Positions 33,337-46,129 of a stretch of DNA of 64,000 nucleotides are shown here, one piece after another (the stretch's first letter is position 1; each line of letters opens with the position of its first letter). Under the pieces are notes generated by a model, which worked only from the letters and a program-made list of their open reading frames with translations, had not been told where the DNA came from and did not search any database. The stretch is from contig MU004237.1 of NCBI GenBank assembly GCA_010405405.1, positions 662,014 through 726,013 of the forward strand. The letters are read 5' to 3'. The DNA is from Microthyrium microscopicum (Eukaryota; Ascomycota; Dothideomycetes; Microthyriales; Microthyriaceae). Made by a program: the position numbers and the translations under genes.

Positions 33337-36300
33337 ATGTCTGATTCCTCTCCCAATAATTCAAAGCATTCTCTGGCCCCTTCACCGGCTATTCCTCCGG
33401 CTGGACCTGCGCCTGTTTCCAACTTAAACTCTAACCATGACGGTCTCACAAATTCGTCCTCGCTGGAAGATCAACCTACCGAAGCAGCACCTGTCTTGAC
33501 GTCTACTTCTGCGAGGCTCAAGCCCGGGCCCTCGTCCCTGTCTCGTCAGCTCTGGGCAACTTCTGTTGATTCTCCACAACTATCAGAACGGGACAGTATC
33601 TTCGCTACTACCTACTTTCCTGCAAACTCTCCACCGTCTTCCTCTTACCGCCCAATTGTTCCAAAAATTAGCAACCGCTTCCATGGGGAATCATCTAGTC
33701 AAGAAGACTTTCCTCTGGCAGGAGCCATTGGCGGAAAGGTGACATTTGCTTCACCTATATCTCATCCAATTCCAATCCAAATACCAATATCAAATCCATC
33801 ATCGATCACTCCCACTGCCAAACAACCTCACTCAACTTATACATCAACTAATCGTCTTCGTCCTATTCCTATCCCCGACATTGACACTCGTAATTCACAT
33901 TATTCGTCATTATCAACCTCCAATCGTTCAAAATCTGTACCCATGGGAAACTATCAGGACGAAGACAGCGATGTCCCCCAGAGCCCACTAGGATCGCCAA
34001 TCAACTTTAGTACATCACCTTCGCGATATGAGGATCCTATTGCCAGTTCTACCGATGATCTCGGTGAGGCAGCAAGAGTTAGATATCGGTCGTGGAGAGA
34101 GGGCAATGCCGACCTTGGCGTTCATGATGGCGAGAAAGCTCGAAGAAGTAAGAGTGGGGATAATGCCACAGTGGATCGAAAAATCCAAGCCATTCTACCC
34201 CAAGTTGACTCGCAAAATACATCCACTCGAAGTCGCAAGTCTAGCCACTACATGGGTCTCTTCAAAGAGAAAGATGCTGCAGAGGATCAGATGAGACGGG
34301 AGAGTCGTGTCAATTGGACCAGTGAAATTTCAACGGATGTCAAATCAAAAGATGACATTTCGCGGCAGCGTGTACCAAGCAGGCGCAAAACAGCAATAGG
34401 CTTAGAGGTCACCAGGGAGTCACCCGAAGAAATTTCTGGTCAGAATCTGGAAAAGCCTTTTGATTTTCAGACCTCGCCTTTTGATCAATCTTCGCATCCG
34501 ACCCCAATACCAGCCAAGACAAGTTTACATCGTCAAGCACTCTTGACAAAACATGGGTCAGATGGATCGACCAGACCGCCCTCAGCTGGTAAAGGGAGCG
34601 CAGAGATAGATGCCGAACGACACGTTTCTGTAGGCTCTACCACTTCCACAATCAGTTCAAATCAAACAGAGCGTGCCAGGACAGCTAGTGACTATAGTCT
34701 TGTGGCTACTGAAGACGATGAAGACTCTGAAAAGGAGCATATTTCGTCCGCTACTTACATCCCTCATCGACAAATTCGTTCTAATCTCTCGCCACTCTTG
34801 GATGTTACTCGAAGACCAATTTTTCGATCTCAAAGCGCCGCAACTGTGGCCATGTCACCAGAACCAGTCGTCGAAGACGACACGGGTGCAAGTCCAACCG
34901 AAGTAGAAATATCGTTAAAGTCGCAGGACAAGGTTCAACTATGGCATGGCGAACTGGGTCCTCGCGGCGGTGCAGGATCACCTACAGAACTTGAACCGCC
35001 ACTTGATTACGAGGCTACTAGTTCTACTTCGGAAGCTGAAAGCTATGAAGAGTCGATAGCTTCTTCTACAGCTTATGAGTCTGAAAGTGACGCTAATCTC
35101 GATGAAGATCCTGACACTCCAAAAGTAAAGCATCGCAAGCATCGACCTCGGGTTCCTGTTGGGGTTGTTCCTCTGAAACCTTTCCGCCATCAAGTTGGTG
35201 GGCACAGCACTGTCTTTCAATTCTCGCGCCAGACTATTTGCAAGCAATTGAACAATCGTGAAAATGTGTTTTACGAGGTTGTGGAGAAGCATCATCCTGA
35301 ACTGTTGGACTTTATGCCAAGGTACGTTAGAAGTATATCTCTAAAAGTTCCAAGCTGAGACTCAGCAAGCTTCCATTCTTTTCCTCGTCCAACACTTGCA
35401 TTTTTTAGCTAACGTTTCTACAGATATATTGGTGTACTCAATGTCACATTCTCCAAAGCTCCAAAACGGCGAAAGACGGAATCAATAGTTCCAGATTCCA
35501 CGGCCCTTGAATCTGCTTCTACTGCTCAGAATGACGATTTGAAACCTACCAAAGACACTGAAGAGGCTCGGATCGTGAGCCATTCTCAAAAGCCCACTGC
35601 AATCCCCCAAGTCATCTTCGAAAATAATCGACACATAATTCCCGCAGACTTGTTCCAGGAAGCTAGAAGACCTTCCACACCCAAGCCTGTGTCCTCTGAC
35701 CTCGAACCTCGACTCAACTCCTTGTCTTTGAGACCTTTGAATCCTATTGAATCAATTTCACGCGATGGTAGTCCTAGGCCTCACATAAGATCGTGGGGAT
35801 CTACCCGTGTCAATACGAGGCTACAAGCCCAAGTACTCCGCGAGGTGTTTACACCCCCTATTATTCACCGCCATCGTCATGTTAGACACAGTTTGGCAAC
35901 TGGTCAAGGTGCTTCTATTGGTTCTTCGGCTCATACAGCGTTTCACCGTTCGCAGTCCGATCTTCCAGCATCTTTGCAGCTATCTCCTTCGGTGCCTGAT
36001 GCCTCGGCAGACAATATGTTAGACGTCGGCCTGCCTCTACATCCTTCTCGCACTGCTCCCGATGACGACGTAGAATATGTTGAACAGCGAGCTGTAAGTA
36101 CCCACGCTTCTCAATCTCTTGCTCGTTTGCCTAGGAGGCGACATTCAGGAAGCGGTCTTTTCCGTCGTGCTATAGATGCCGTGTCTGGTGTTCGAAGTAA
36201 TTTAGAATTTCATGAAGAAGACGGATATAGAGCAGATCAGGAGGATGGGGTCTTTGCTATGGACGATGATTCCCAGCTTAAGCAAGATAGCGCTTTGAAG

Positions 36301-37371
36301 ACGTCAGCTAGTCACCAGCAGCTCGCGGTCAAAGATGAAACCCTTAATCAATCAACCGGCTCATTGAATGGCCTATCGCACGAGTCCTCCCGTGGTTCGG
36401 AGCAAGAGATCAAGCCTCTGGCCAAGAGAGCCACCGATACTTCTCTTGTCTCTCAACCCACGATTCCTCAACAGCTCTCTGATCCAATCGATGGCCGAAC
36501 TGAGCTGTTTCTTCTACTCGAAGATCTCACCGCCAAGATGGAAAAGCCATGTGTCCTCGATCTGAAGATGGGAACCCGTCAATACGGCGTTGAAGCCAAT
36601 GAGAAAAAGCAACGTTCTCAACGTCGTAAATGCGCCATGACTACCTCGCGTGAACTCGGTGTCCGCGTCTGTGGTATGCAGGTCTGGAACGTCAAAACTC
36701 AGTCTTACCTCTTCGAAGACAAATATTTTGGTCGCGACCTAAAAGCAGGCACCGAATTCCAAGACGCCCTCTCCCGCTTCTTCTTCGACGGTATTGGACA
36801 TGCCAGCGCCCGTCGTTACATTCCCGTAATCCTCGAACAACTCGCCAAACTCGAGCGCATCGTTCGCCACCTCCCCGGCTATCGCTTCTACGCATCTTCA
36901 CTCCTCATCCTGTATGACCGCGCAGCAGCATCCTACCCCGGTGAAGGCGATACCTCCTCACCTAGCCCGCCTGACGATTCACCCGGCGCGAGAACGCTCA
37001 CGCGTGCAGATAGTGGTCCGCCGCCTCCGCGCTCTCGCCGCAGTGCACACCACGCCAGCGCTTCACCCATCAAAATCAAAATTGTCGATTTCGCCAATTG
37101 TGTCACGCAAGAAGATACAAGTCGCGCCGCACACGCTACTATCCCACCGCACGATCCGGACGGTGTGGATAGAGGCTATCTGCGCGGTCTGAGAACGCTG
37201 AGATTGTATCTCCAACGCATCTGGCGCGAACTTAATGATGGCGAATGGGTAGAGCGTGGTGAGGGCGAGGCAATGGCGGTGGGGCAGCGTGGTGCTGGAA
37301 GAGGGACTACTGGTCGTTCAGGCTGGCAGGATGCTGTGCCTTGGGAAGATCCGGGAAATGTGAGTGTTTGA
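33337..37371 (+). CDS. KCS1: Inositol hexakisphosphate kinase (Kcs1-type)
   Basis: Exons are 33337-35321 and 35424-37371 with a 102-bp intron, giving 1310 aa from the Met chosen (MSDSSPNNSK). The IPK family signature P-x3-D-x-K-x-G appears as PCVLDLKMG (about residue 1037), followed by GVRVCGMQVW, the FEDKYFGRDL block and, near the end, IVDFANC, the metal-binding aspartate block. An upstream part of the domain (HQVGGHSTVFQFSR, YEVVEKHHPELLDFMPRYIGVLNV) sits at the first exon-exon junction. It phosphorylates IP6 to inositol pyrophosphate IP7. The ~600 N-terminal residues are low-complexity and Ser/Pro-rich, as in fungal Kcs1. The frame is open 132 codons further upstream to a Met at 32941; that part has no family character, so the internal start was preferred. 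Confidence 0.9.
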
Positions 37372-37782
37372 TGTGGTATTATTCAAGTGGACGGCGAAGT
37401 ATTTGGAGAGAACTCGCGCAAGCATGACACACCGGTTGGTACGCAACATTCATGGATAGGTGTTTTTTGCTTTCTTTTCAAGTGCTATGATGGAAGGCGC
37501 GTACTGTTCGGCGTTCGTTGGGTTGAAATAGAATTTTTTGATAGTCATTGCTGCTCTGAATAAGAGCCAGATAGCTTCCAACTGCAATTTGTTATGGCCT
37601 TAGATGATGGCCCAGTCTTCTTTCATCTCTTCACTTTATAGCATGCCGTCTACTGATATTCAACGGTTGTGACTTCAAGTGTTTGTGGATGATGCTAATG
37701 CTAGATGGGTATAATGTCCAAACTAACCGCCTCTTTTCCAACCGGATGCTCATCTAACGGACCATCAAACTTGAATACAAGC
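37372..37782. other. Convergent 3' region
   Basis: Shared 3' flank of the kinase (plus) and ORC6 (minus) genes. Nothing else is seen. Confidence 0.6.
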
Positions 37783-39116
37783 CTATCGGCGAAGAACATC
37801 CTTCTCCAATGCCCTCAGATCCCGACGACGCGAATCACTCAACCAATTCGTCGCAAACATCATCATCTCACCACCCGGCTCCGTCGCCCGTCCATCCCCA
37901 TCCTTCTCCCCAACTCTCTGCTTTTTACCATGGCGAATCGGCAACCCTGCATCCTCATCATCTCCATCCTCCTCTTCCTCTCCATCGTCTTCTTCCTCAT
38001 CAACATCCATGCGCTCCATCTCCTCTGCTACCAAACCAGCCGCCTCCCTCACCCCCACAAACCACGCCATCTCCAACCACCCATCTCGACTCGCCGCCTG
38101 CATATACCCCTCCACCAGTCCCGCCCACTGCCCCTCCGGCACCAAAACCCCCGGATCCTCATCATCACTAACCCCCAACTCATCCGCCTCTCCACCAGGC
38201 ACATGTTCCCTCAACACAGCATACATCCGCCCCCGTCGCTCCTTATACGCCTCTTCCGTCAACTCCGCCGCCCGTGACGCCCCATCGAGTTGAATAACCA
38301 CATAATTCGCAATCGCCGCAATCAGCGGCGGCACATGGCTCAACGGCAAGCTTTGAACGCCTGGTGCGTCGTCCGATTCTGGTTGGGAGGCGAGGAGGCG
38401 CGCGACACTGGATACGCCGGCGAATATGTGGGGGCCGGCGGACGCGTGGTTGAAGAGGCTGGCGAGGGCGCGGATGGAGGCCATTATCCAGGGGGGGAAG
38501 GAGGAGTCGGGGGTGGTGGGGAGGATGCGTGTTATTGTTCGTGAGGGGTTTTTGCGGCGGGTGGTGGTTTTTGCGGGGGTGCGTTTCGAGGGTGTGCGGA
38601 TTGGGATTGCCTTTGATGTTGTTGTGGTGGTGGTGGGTGTTTTGGCGGTTGGGGTTTTGTGGGTGGGTGTTTTGGTGGTGTTGGGTGTTGCTTTTGTGCT
38701 GCCTGGTTCGCGGGTTGGGCGAGGTCGTTTGCTGGGTGTTGTGGGTTGGTTGGAGCGGGCGGTGGGTGTGGAGAGGGCGCTGTCGAGGTATTCGTAGAGT
38801 TTTTTGTAGATGCGCTTGCCGCAGGGTGGTTTGGGAGTGATGTCGGGGAGATCGAGCTTGGTTTTTAGTCTAGAAGTTGTCAGTTTTGCTATTGGTAGTC
38901 TTGAAGGCTCCAATTGAGTCTGTATACGAACCTTTCACAGGCAATATTGGCGCAAACATAACCACGGCCGATTTCTTCTTCTGGCTTTAGACTGGCAGCT
39001 TTGCTTCTTGATTGAGCCAGGAGGGACGTGGCCATTTGTACGAGCTCTGTTGGAAGCTCGTCGGCCCATCCTGGTAGCAGGCTATAGAGATCTTTGTTTA
39101 TTGCTTGACGGCTCAT
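37783..39116 (-). CDS. ORC6: Origin recognition complex subunit 6
   Basis: Exons are 39116-38932 and 38869-37783 with a 62-bp intron, giving 423 aa. The N-terminal cyclin-like fold of ORC6 is recognisable: LYSLLPGWADELPTELVQMATSLLAQSR, EEEIGRGYVCANIACER and, after the intron, LKTKLDLPDITPKPPCGKRIYKKLYEYLDS. The middle (about 110-180) is Thr/Pro/Lys-rich with many TP sites, plausible CDK targets. A C-terminal helical part (IRALASLFNHASAG...) and an acidic run (EEEDDGEEEEDGDDED) follow. ORC6 is part of the complex that marks replication origins and loads MCM helicase. The codon use of exon 2 is markedly GC-rich. Confidence 0.88.
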
Positions 39117-39601
39117 GTTGATAGTGGGTGGTAAGAAGTTATGGTAGAACGTGATCTGGAGGATTAAGTGGTAAGGTAGATAAATTGACGCGCCGCGCTA
39201 GTCGACAACGTGTTGGAACGTGGCAGCCTGTCGCGTTCTCACGTGCATTAAAATCAGTATTAATGTATTCTCCTTTTGCCAATTTGTCCCCGACTTGCCT
39301 TCTTGTCTTTAACACGAAGCAACTTGACTTTGTATCCGATCCATTCATTGGCGTCTGAGTCATTAACTGGTAGGGTTAGTGAACAATTCGAAGCTAAAAG
39401 AACCGCTTTGAGAGCTTCTGTATGTAGCTGAGAAGCTTCAAACCATACTCCGTAGATGAGGCTAGGCAGTATCAGGCTGCCTAAACGGAAGAGCTCCAGG
39501 TCAACGTCTCTTCCTCTACCAAAAACCATTTCTTGGGACGATATTTAGCCAAGTCTACAAGCAAGCTCATTTGGTCCCCGTAGTTTGGTATAAACATTCA
39601 A
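39117..39601. other. Intergenic region
   Basis: Divergent promoter region between ORC6 and a Zn2Cys6 factor. A minus frame of 89 codons (39260-39529) has no recognisable feature. Confidence 0.45.
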
Positions 39602-40672
39602 ATGGCGCAAGATCCGGAGGAGCAACTACATTCCGCTTGCGACGAGTGCCGTATGCCACGCGATGACTGATAACCGATACCGTACTGATTCGCGCTAGGA
39701 AGTCGCAAGTTGCGATGTTCAGGCGATGTTCCAATCTGCAAGCGTTGTCAAGATGAATCAATCAGCTGCTCATATTCAATTCGGAAACGAATGGGTAGGC
39801 CAAGAAAGAGAAAGAAGAGTGATGAAGAAATTACCCAAGAGCCCCCAGTTCAGAGGTCCACGGAACTGTCTTCGACTCCGGGCATTCCACCTGCACAGAT
39901 TACAAACCCTCCAGCGGTATCAAGTATCGATCAATGGTCTGGTTATAATTTCGATGCTACCTACGATCCGCTACTGGCCATGCCAATGACAGGTTTTGGT
40001 CATGGCTTAAATAATACGGCAGCGTGCCTACCAAACGTAGCCCCTCTGCAACATTTTCAGCAGCCAGACAGCTGTAATTGCGTTGAGATAATATCCCACA
40101 TTCTATCCGCCCTGCGAAATATCACAGACTTCCAGTTTCCTGTCTCAGTTGGCTATCTACGAAATGCCATAGCCAGTCTCTACGGCGTAGCTGCTTGTAC
40201 ATACTGTCCACGCACCCGCCCCTCTGCAATGCAGAATATCTCTCTGCTTAATACAGCAATACCCAGTATTGTCGATAGACTCCAAATGGCGATCCAGAAA
40301 CTCAATGAAGAGACCAAGCGGCTGGAAAAGTCTGGTGGAACAAAAGAGCTTAAAGTCGCAGATCCAGCTGATATGCAACATCATACAGGGACAGCAGATT
40401 GTCCAGCCGGTCTCATAATGCAGATCTCCGGTGCGCAGTGGCGAGAAATATCGGCCACAGCATTACGAAAATTGATCTCCGGGCCGGACTGCAGTATTCT
40501 TGATTTGATTGAAGTGGTGGAAAGAAGACAGCATCATTGGCATACTGATCCCGAAATGCAGAAACTGAGAGACGGCCTGATTGAGAAGGGCGGTGGAGAT
40601 GGACATCAGCCTGGTGGTTGTTTGTTTACTTTGGGCCTCTTTAAGGATATGTTGCAACAGCTGGATATATAA
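39602..40672 (+). CDS. Zn(II)2Cys6 transcription factor
   Basis: Exons are 39602-39650 and 39699-40672 with a 48-bp intron, giving 340 aa. The Gal4-type cluster starts at residue 13 and is split by the intron: ACDEC / RSRKLRCSGDVPICKRCQDESISCSYS, with all six cysteines. A basic stretch RKRMGRPRKRKK (nuclear signal or minor-groove contact) follows. The rest has no fungal-specific 'middle homology' domain; it carries a Cys-rich CNCVEIISHILSALR segment and a helical end, a layout reminiscent of short AflR-like regulators. Target genes are unknown. No secondary-metabolite cluster is apparent next to it. Confidence 0.85.
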
Positions 40673-40726
40673 CGCCTTGTTATGCAGATTATGAAAATGG
40701 ACTGGTAGACTCGGAATGGACCAGTT

Positions 40727-41317
40727 TCATGCTTGGGCTCCTGCTGCAGAACCTTCAGCGCCACCCTGAGCAAGTAATTTCTGGCGAAGCACTATAGAAA
40801 ATTAGTGGGTGCGAATAGGGAGTTTGAACCCTAGGATTGCATACCTTCTTCAACCATTCTGAGATTATCACTCTTGCCTCCGACTATTTTCTCCAGATCG
40901 TCCAGGTTCGTTCCTAACTCCTTGATTTTGCCCTCGTAGAAGACTTTTGCCTTCGTCCGATCCTTCTCGACGTAGAAGCCTGTACCAACATCTACCAGCA
41001 CCTTGTCTGTATCCGCCAGTCTACCAGGCACGTATAGGCTAGCTGTCAATGGAACCAGTATCGTTCGTGATGTGGCTTCCGGGACAAGGGCGGCGGATAG
41101 CGACTTTAGGCATTCATTGAACTTCGCTTGTGCAGATCGTAAGGATTGGAAGGAATTGGTGAGATGGGACACTTCTTCGTCGAGCTGTTTCTTGAGTTGG
41201 GAAAGAGTTTGGGCGGGAAGATCATTGAGTCTGACTACAGCTAATTAGAGGTTGTGTATTTACTTATACATCGCAGAGCATACCTTGTTGGCCACCGGCA
41301 GCAGCAGAGGACGCCAT
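40727..41317 (-). CDS. GIM5: Prefoldin subunit 5
   Basis: Exons are 41317-41284, 41234-40845 and 40791-40727, with introns of 49 and 53 bp, giving 162 aa, a normal prefoldin alpha length. The N-terminal helix (LNDLPAQTLSQLKKQLDEEVSHLTNSFQSLRSAQAKF), the hairpin segment with LVPLTASLYVPGRL and VLVDVGTGFYVEK, and the C-terminal coiled coil are all visible. Prefoldin is a cytosolic hexamer that hands nascent actin and tubulin to the CCT chaperonin. The C-terminal exon adds a short Gly/Ala-rich tail. It is divergent from the TMA20 gene. Confidence 0.93.
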
Positions 41318-41643
41318 GATGGAGATATCTTGTGAATTTGGAGCTGTGATGCTTTAGGATACTAGTGCTGCCATTAAAAAAATCCAGGCACAGGTGGTTG
41401 GGTTAGAGGGAGCTTAACCCTAGCGTGGCCCCTCCAACTACCCCTCTCAAATTTGATGACGAGAGAAATGTTCTGGCCATTAACTTGATCATATTTTCCG
41501 AACTGTGGAAGAAATTGGAAATCTCGGTTCGGCTACAGATTTCTCATATCCAGACGATACCTCAGGTTCCTTAAGATCACCAGGTTTCTCTCCGATCTAC
41601 GGTCAAATCACCTCGAGTCGCTCGTTCAACCGCAACCGCAAAT

Positions 41644-42321
41644 ATGTTCAAGAAAGAGTAGGAACCCAACGCAATGACATTGACGCATAGCTAACCTGAT
41701 AATGAAGTGTCTCCCCCAGGAGCAAAACAAAAGTTAAATCTTCTATACAACGAAACCTCCGCGCCAAACTAGTCGAGACCTACCCTGGCCTAGAACCACA
41801 TATCGATGAGATCCTACCCAAGAAAGAACAACTCGACGCCCTAAAACTGTACGCCACTCAATCCTGAGCTGTTATAAATGCTCACCGTTTCTAGTCCTGA
41901 GCAGCGTGCATCGTTATATATGCTTCCCGGAAAACCTCTATTCTTCCAAAAAATGGACGATCCACTTATCCCTCATCTACGCCTCGTTCATGCCTACCCA
42001 CATGCCTTTACGCGAATTCGGATTGATCGCGGCGCTATACGATTCGTACTGTCGGGTGCGACGTTGATGGCACCTGGGTTGACTTCGCCGGGCGGGAGAC
42101 TACCTGGGTCCGATTTGAATAACGACGATGCTGAGAATTATGGCACGGAAGATCTACCGGCCGGCAAGGTGGTGGTGGTAGAAGCGGAGGGGAAGGACAA
42201 TGCGTGCATGGTGGGCGTGCTGAAGGTAGGGACTGGCGAGATGAAGGCGAAGAAGAAGGGTGTGGCTATTGACGATGGGCATTATTTGGGTGATGGACTT
42301 TGGCGGCTGCAGTTGGATTAA
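41644..42321 (+). CDS. TMA20: Translation machinery-associated protein 20 (MCT-1/MCTS1 family)
   Basis: Exons are 41644-41657 (14 nt), 41720-41848 and 41895-42321, giving 189 aa. The protein starts MFKK, as in all MCT-1/Tma20 proteins. It has the pre-PUA region (RAKLVETYPGLEPHIDEILPKK) and a C-terminal PUA domain (PHLRLVHAYP, IDRGAIRFVLSGATLMAPGLTSPGG, VGVLKVGTGEMK, GHYLGDGLWRL). The family acts with Tma22/DENR in ribosome recycling and reinitiation. The 14-nt first exon explains why an automatic gene call could miss the start. An unusual Asp/Asn-rich insertion (GSDLNNDDAENYGTEDL) lies within the PUA domain. Confidence 0.93.
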
Positions 42322-42552
42322 CAGCATCCGCAAGGCGTGGGATAGTTGATAGTCGTTTTCATTCGAAAGGCCACACTTTTATATCAGACGAACTATCATA
42401 ACATATGGCCTATACCACCAGGGCCCAGTCGCTGCCATCTTGTCTGTCATATCCCAGGCATGAAAACGAACCGAGACCTTCAATGACTGCTAGAATCATA
42501 CAACAGTTCGGCTCCTGCCACGATACACCCGAGTCGTGTTGTCTTTCGTCCC

Positions 42553-44130
42553 CTACTTGTCATTTTCGTCCAGGCTATCTCCTACAATCTTGCGAGTTAC
42601 AAATTCGCGGATCTGCCAAATTCTGTGACTCAAACCAATCGCGCACGCATTGCACAAGCCTTCCGTATTGTCGCCTTTATTCTCATGCCACTTGAACTCT
42701 TCTAGCTTCCGGAGTTGGTAAAGATGATCTCTCAGCCCATAATGTCCTTGCTTTGAGAAAGGACCGATCTGTCGCTTGCGAAGCTGCGCGAGAAATTGAT
42801 GTAGAAGGTCAACATCGTGAAGACTCTTCTGGTAGGAATCAACCCAGACGGTTTCGTCTGGCAGATAGCCAAATGGAGCGACTGTATTTGTGACTCCGTG
42901 GAAATCATGGCCAATAGGTAGGCCCCACTGGCCCGGTGATCCGTGTTCAGGCAGGCCACTGATGTGCTTCGGTCCTTTGGTAGAATTTGAAACTACGGCA
43001 GTCAGATGCCCCGCAAGTTTCACCAGGTGTTCATCGATTGTTTGGACGTAAGAGTCTCGTAGTACAGCCATCCTATCTGGAAAACTGTTAGTGGTTTCTA
43101 AGCCCCATCAAAGGCAACACCGAAGCAAGGCTCATACAACGTACCGAGAAAGACGTCGCCTAAGAATGGGTGGTTTTTCATAGTCTCCTCGTGCTGTTTC
43201 CAAGTATCTTGGACTCGTTTCTCTAATTCGACTATACAATCATTAGCTGCGCACCCAGCATCACGATAAAGAGCGTAACTACCATGGAGCATTTCGTGAG
43301 GGTGACCAGAGCCCAAGTCGGTCTCCGACATGTCGAACGAGTATTCGTGCATGTGTTCAATAAGCCATTTCGTGCTCTGGGAGTAAACGTCTTCGCGCCG
43401 TAATATTACAGCACACTCTGCAACGGCAATTGAGACCCTACATGGCCACTCGAGTGGAGTCTGAAGACTTTCGACATATCCCATGAATGCGCGAAGTGTA
43501 TGATTGATGTAGAATGAGCAGGCTTTCTCAGCCTGATATTTGTCACAAGCAATCGCGAAGTTGCGGAACTGTAAACATGCGGTGTATAGTTTTCGCTCAA
43601 GAGCCATTGAGTTCTCATATTCGACGCGGAATTTTAGCCAATCAAATTCGCGAAGAAGTCGTTCCCAATCCAAGACAGGCGAGAAGTTGAAGTTCTCATC
43701 CCAACCTTGAAGCATTTGACGCATGGCCTGGGAGTCCTGGCCGGCTAGCATTCCTGCTTGATGGTACAGAATCTTGCAGAGGCTGAGCATACCATCGTAG
43801 TCATCACCCGGGAGATGCAACTGGTAAGGTTCGGAAGCTCTTTGAAAGGTTAGATTGGATGCCTCGAAACATGACCCAATTCTGACTGACTGGGCAAAAT
43901 CAGCGGCTTCTTTAAGGCCTCCGCGAAGCATGCGGTCGAACACCGGGCTGAAGGTGGTTAAGATTGTTGAGGACAACTGAAGCATGCCCGCATTGCCAAC
44001 AATGAGAACCACGTCGCCCTCAGGATCAAGAACGAAGCGGCGCCTGGTATTATTAGCACAGAACAGTCCAAGAACGCGCAGATCAAAAATACTCGGCCAA
44101 GAACTTTTGCTCAGCAGCGTGATAATCCAT
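42553..44130 (-). CDS. BTB/POZ-domain protein, copy 1 of 3
   Basis: Exons are 44130-44093, 44043-43891, 43839-43145 and 43076-42553, giving 469 aa. An N-terminal BTB fold reads DPEGDVVLIVG...LQLSSTILTTFSPVFDRMLRGGLKEAADFAQ, followed by LHLPGDDYDGMLSLCKILYH. BTB domains are protein-interaction modules, often Cullin-3 adaptors. The middle holds FRNFAIACDKYQ-type and AECAVILRREDVY blocks, and the C terminus has the CNAC motif, all shared with the next two genes. The first intron (44092-44044) has a weak donor (GTATTT) but a good branch (GCTAATA) and keeps the frame. The second (43890-43840, GTCAGT) is in frame, so an unspliced form would also be open. Copies 1-3 are a tandem family; their function is unknown. 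Confidence 0.78.
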
Positions 44131-44621
44131 CGCGATGAAATGTCTCAATGTATTGTAGCGTGGAAACGAATTGACAATTCCGTAGCGGGGCGTGTTCAAG
44201 AAGAAAAAGTGATGTGTAAAACGCAGAGGAAGTGGAAGATGAAGGTGGAGAGAGAAGATGTTGACAGCAGGTATGTAGAAGGTGGTAAGTATTGCACGGG
44301 TCTAGCATTGAGGTTGCTGGCGCTCTTGGTGATAAATGGCAAGCGCGAGGCCCCACTTTTGATTAACTTCAGTTTCAGTGAGTTGACAGAGCATTTTTAC
44401 CTAGATGGTGTTTGAGGTGATATATAATTTCAGGTGGACCATGTTGTGTAGCACTTCCCAATATGACCACTCTGTCAGCCACTTTGAAGAGAATAGCTGC
44501 CTCAGTCCCATATAGCATCTCGATTGGAAAAGGACAAGTTTGAGCTCATCAGATGAAAGGCAAGTAGCTTACAATACTGGGGCGGGATGATGTCGAAGAT
44601 TCGGTATGATGCAAGAGGTGC
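44131..44621. other. Intergenic region between BTB copies 1 and 2
   Basis: It holds the promoter and leader of copy 1 and the 3' side of copy 2. The plus-strand frame that crosses this region (43984-44415) is antisense to copy 1 and looks fortuitous. Confidence 0.5.
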
Positions 44622-46129
44622 TCATTGTTGTGGTAATCGAGGAAGCTCTAATCCATCTATCTCCGACTCAACATGACGAAAGTAGTCGCTATAAAGCACA
44701 GGAGCGAAAATGAGAAAGCAAGCATTGCAGTTCGTAGCGTCTTCTTCATGTAGTGGATGGTAGTCTGCCAGGAAGGTAGCTGACAAGTTCGCTTGCTCAA
44801 GATATCTGTCCACGTTCTGGGGCTCAGATCTATCAAAAGGTCCAATTTCAAGCTCCCGAAACTTGCCCAACATTGCCGAGAGAAGCATTAAATCATGCCA
44901 GCCATAGCGATAGCCTGTAAGCCAAGCACTGTTTTGGGCAAATTGTGTGAACATAGTTGCAGGAAGCTGACCAGGACCAAAGGTGCCATGCATTTCGAAC
45001 CCTGGTTGCATTTTGCATTTCGTAGTTGTCATTGTAAGAAACTCTATAAGAAACCTAATATGCCCTTTGATGTACTCGAGTTTACAGTCCAGCTCGTAAA
45101 TGATATCTCGCTCTAGATCAGTGTCAGCCTATCTCGAAGTCTAGAATTCTGCAGTTTTCCTCATTTACCAAAGTTAGGCGGTAGGAATTGGTTTTTTGAG
45201 CGAAATTGGGAGTTCACAAACTCAAGTCCTTCATATGTTGTCGGCCGAGCCACACCATATCGAAGGAGCCACTTGGTAGCGCGACGATACAAATCGGTGG
45301 CTCGGACAATAGTCGCACACTCCGCGATTGTAAAGGGGGCTAGACAAACGTGTGTTTCCGTGTTGTGGGTCTCGCAATGGGACATCAGTGAGTCCAGGTA
45401 TGAAGAAATGTAGAGAGAACAAGCAGAGGCAGATTGATACTTATCACAAGTAAGTACAAATTCGCGAAACCGGATAGAGTCTTCGCAGAAATGGTTATCA
45501 GAAAACTTTCGGCCGCTGTAGTCTGAGTAAGTAGAGTAACAGTCATGGGCTGGACACGATTCCAGCGGTAAACAGGGCGGCAGTTCTCCACGGTGATAGT
45601 ACGATTTGCACAGCGCAAGGATGTCATAATAGTTGTCTTCGGGAAGATGGAGCTCGTAGACGTTATTCAGCCTAAGTTATGTTAGAAACATATAACAAAT
45701 GTTCTCAGTTGAAGGACGCCATTGCACTTACGAGTTGGCAAAGTCTAAAGCCTCTTTGAACTGTCCAAAAAGCATCCGGTCAAACACAGGAGAAAACATA
45801 GACAGCATTTTCGATGAGACACGAATTTTCCCCTTCTTCTCTACAAACAGATCAACATCTCCTTGGGAATCAATGATTTCAGTGGGGAGGCTGACAGAAC
45901 AAGCCTTGTTAGCAAATTGCAAGCCATATAGTATGATTCGAGCCCTAGGAACTCGGAACTTTGGAGACAAGGCATGAGGATGGAAGAGCATTATCTCGGT
46001 GCAAACAAATCGCTCATATTTCGAAAGGATATAACATCGCAAACAGGCAAAGTTTGGCAAAGCCACTCACCATTCAATCGAAGTTAAAGCCTCCGATTCT
46101 ACAGGGGCATCTGGTAATGTGTCGTCCAT
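44622..46129 (-). CDS. BTB/POZ-domain protein, copy 2 of 3
   Basis: Exons are 46129-46071, 45890-45732, 45671-45169 and 45112-44622, giving 403 aa. The first intron is long (180 bp), the others 60 and 56 bp. The BTB domain reads LPTEIIDSQGDVDLFVEKKGKIRVSSKMLSMFSPVFDRMLFGQFKEALDFANS, then LNNVYELHLPEDNYYDILALCKSYYHRG. A Cys/Tyr/Ser-rich insert, FREFVLTCDKYQ, and FTIAECATIVRATDLYRRATKWL follow, then a C-terminal part with CNACFLIF. Start MDDTLPDAP was chosen because copy 3 begins in the same register (MEGLLQDAP), with the same TG/C split codon at the first intron. An interaction adaptor role is inferred. Confidence 0.8.

Noticed and set aside
37705-38840. Several plus-strand frames over ORC6
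   Set aside because: Antisense shadows of a GC- and Thr/Pro-rich exon; ORC6 blocks are clear on the minus strand.
43984-44415. 143-codon plus frame overlapping the start of BTB copy 1
   Set aside because: No domain; overlaps a supported first exon and intron on the other strand.
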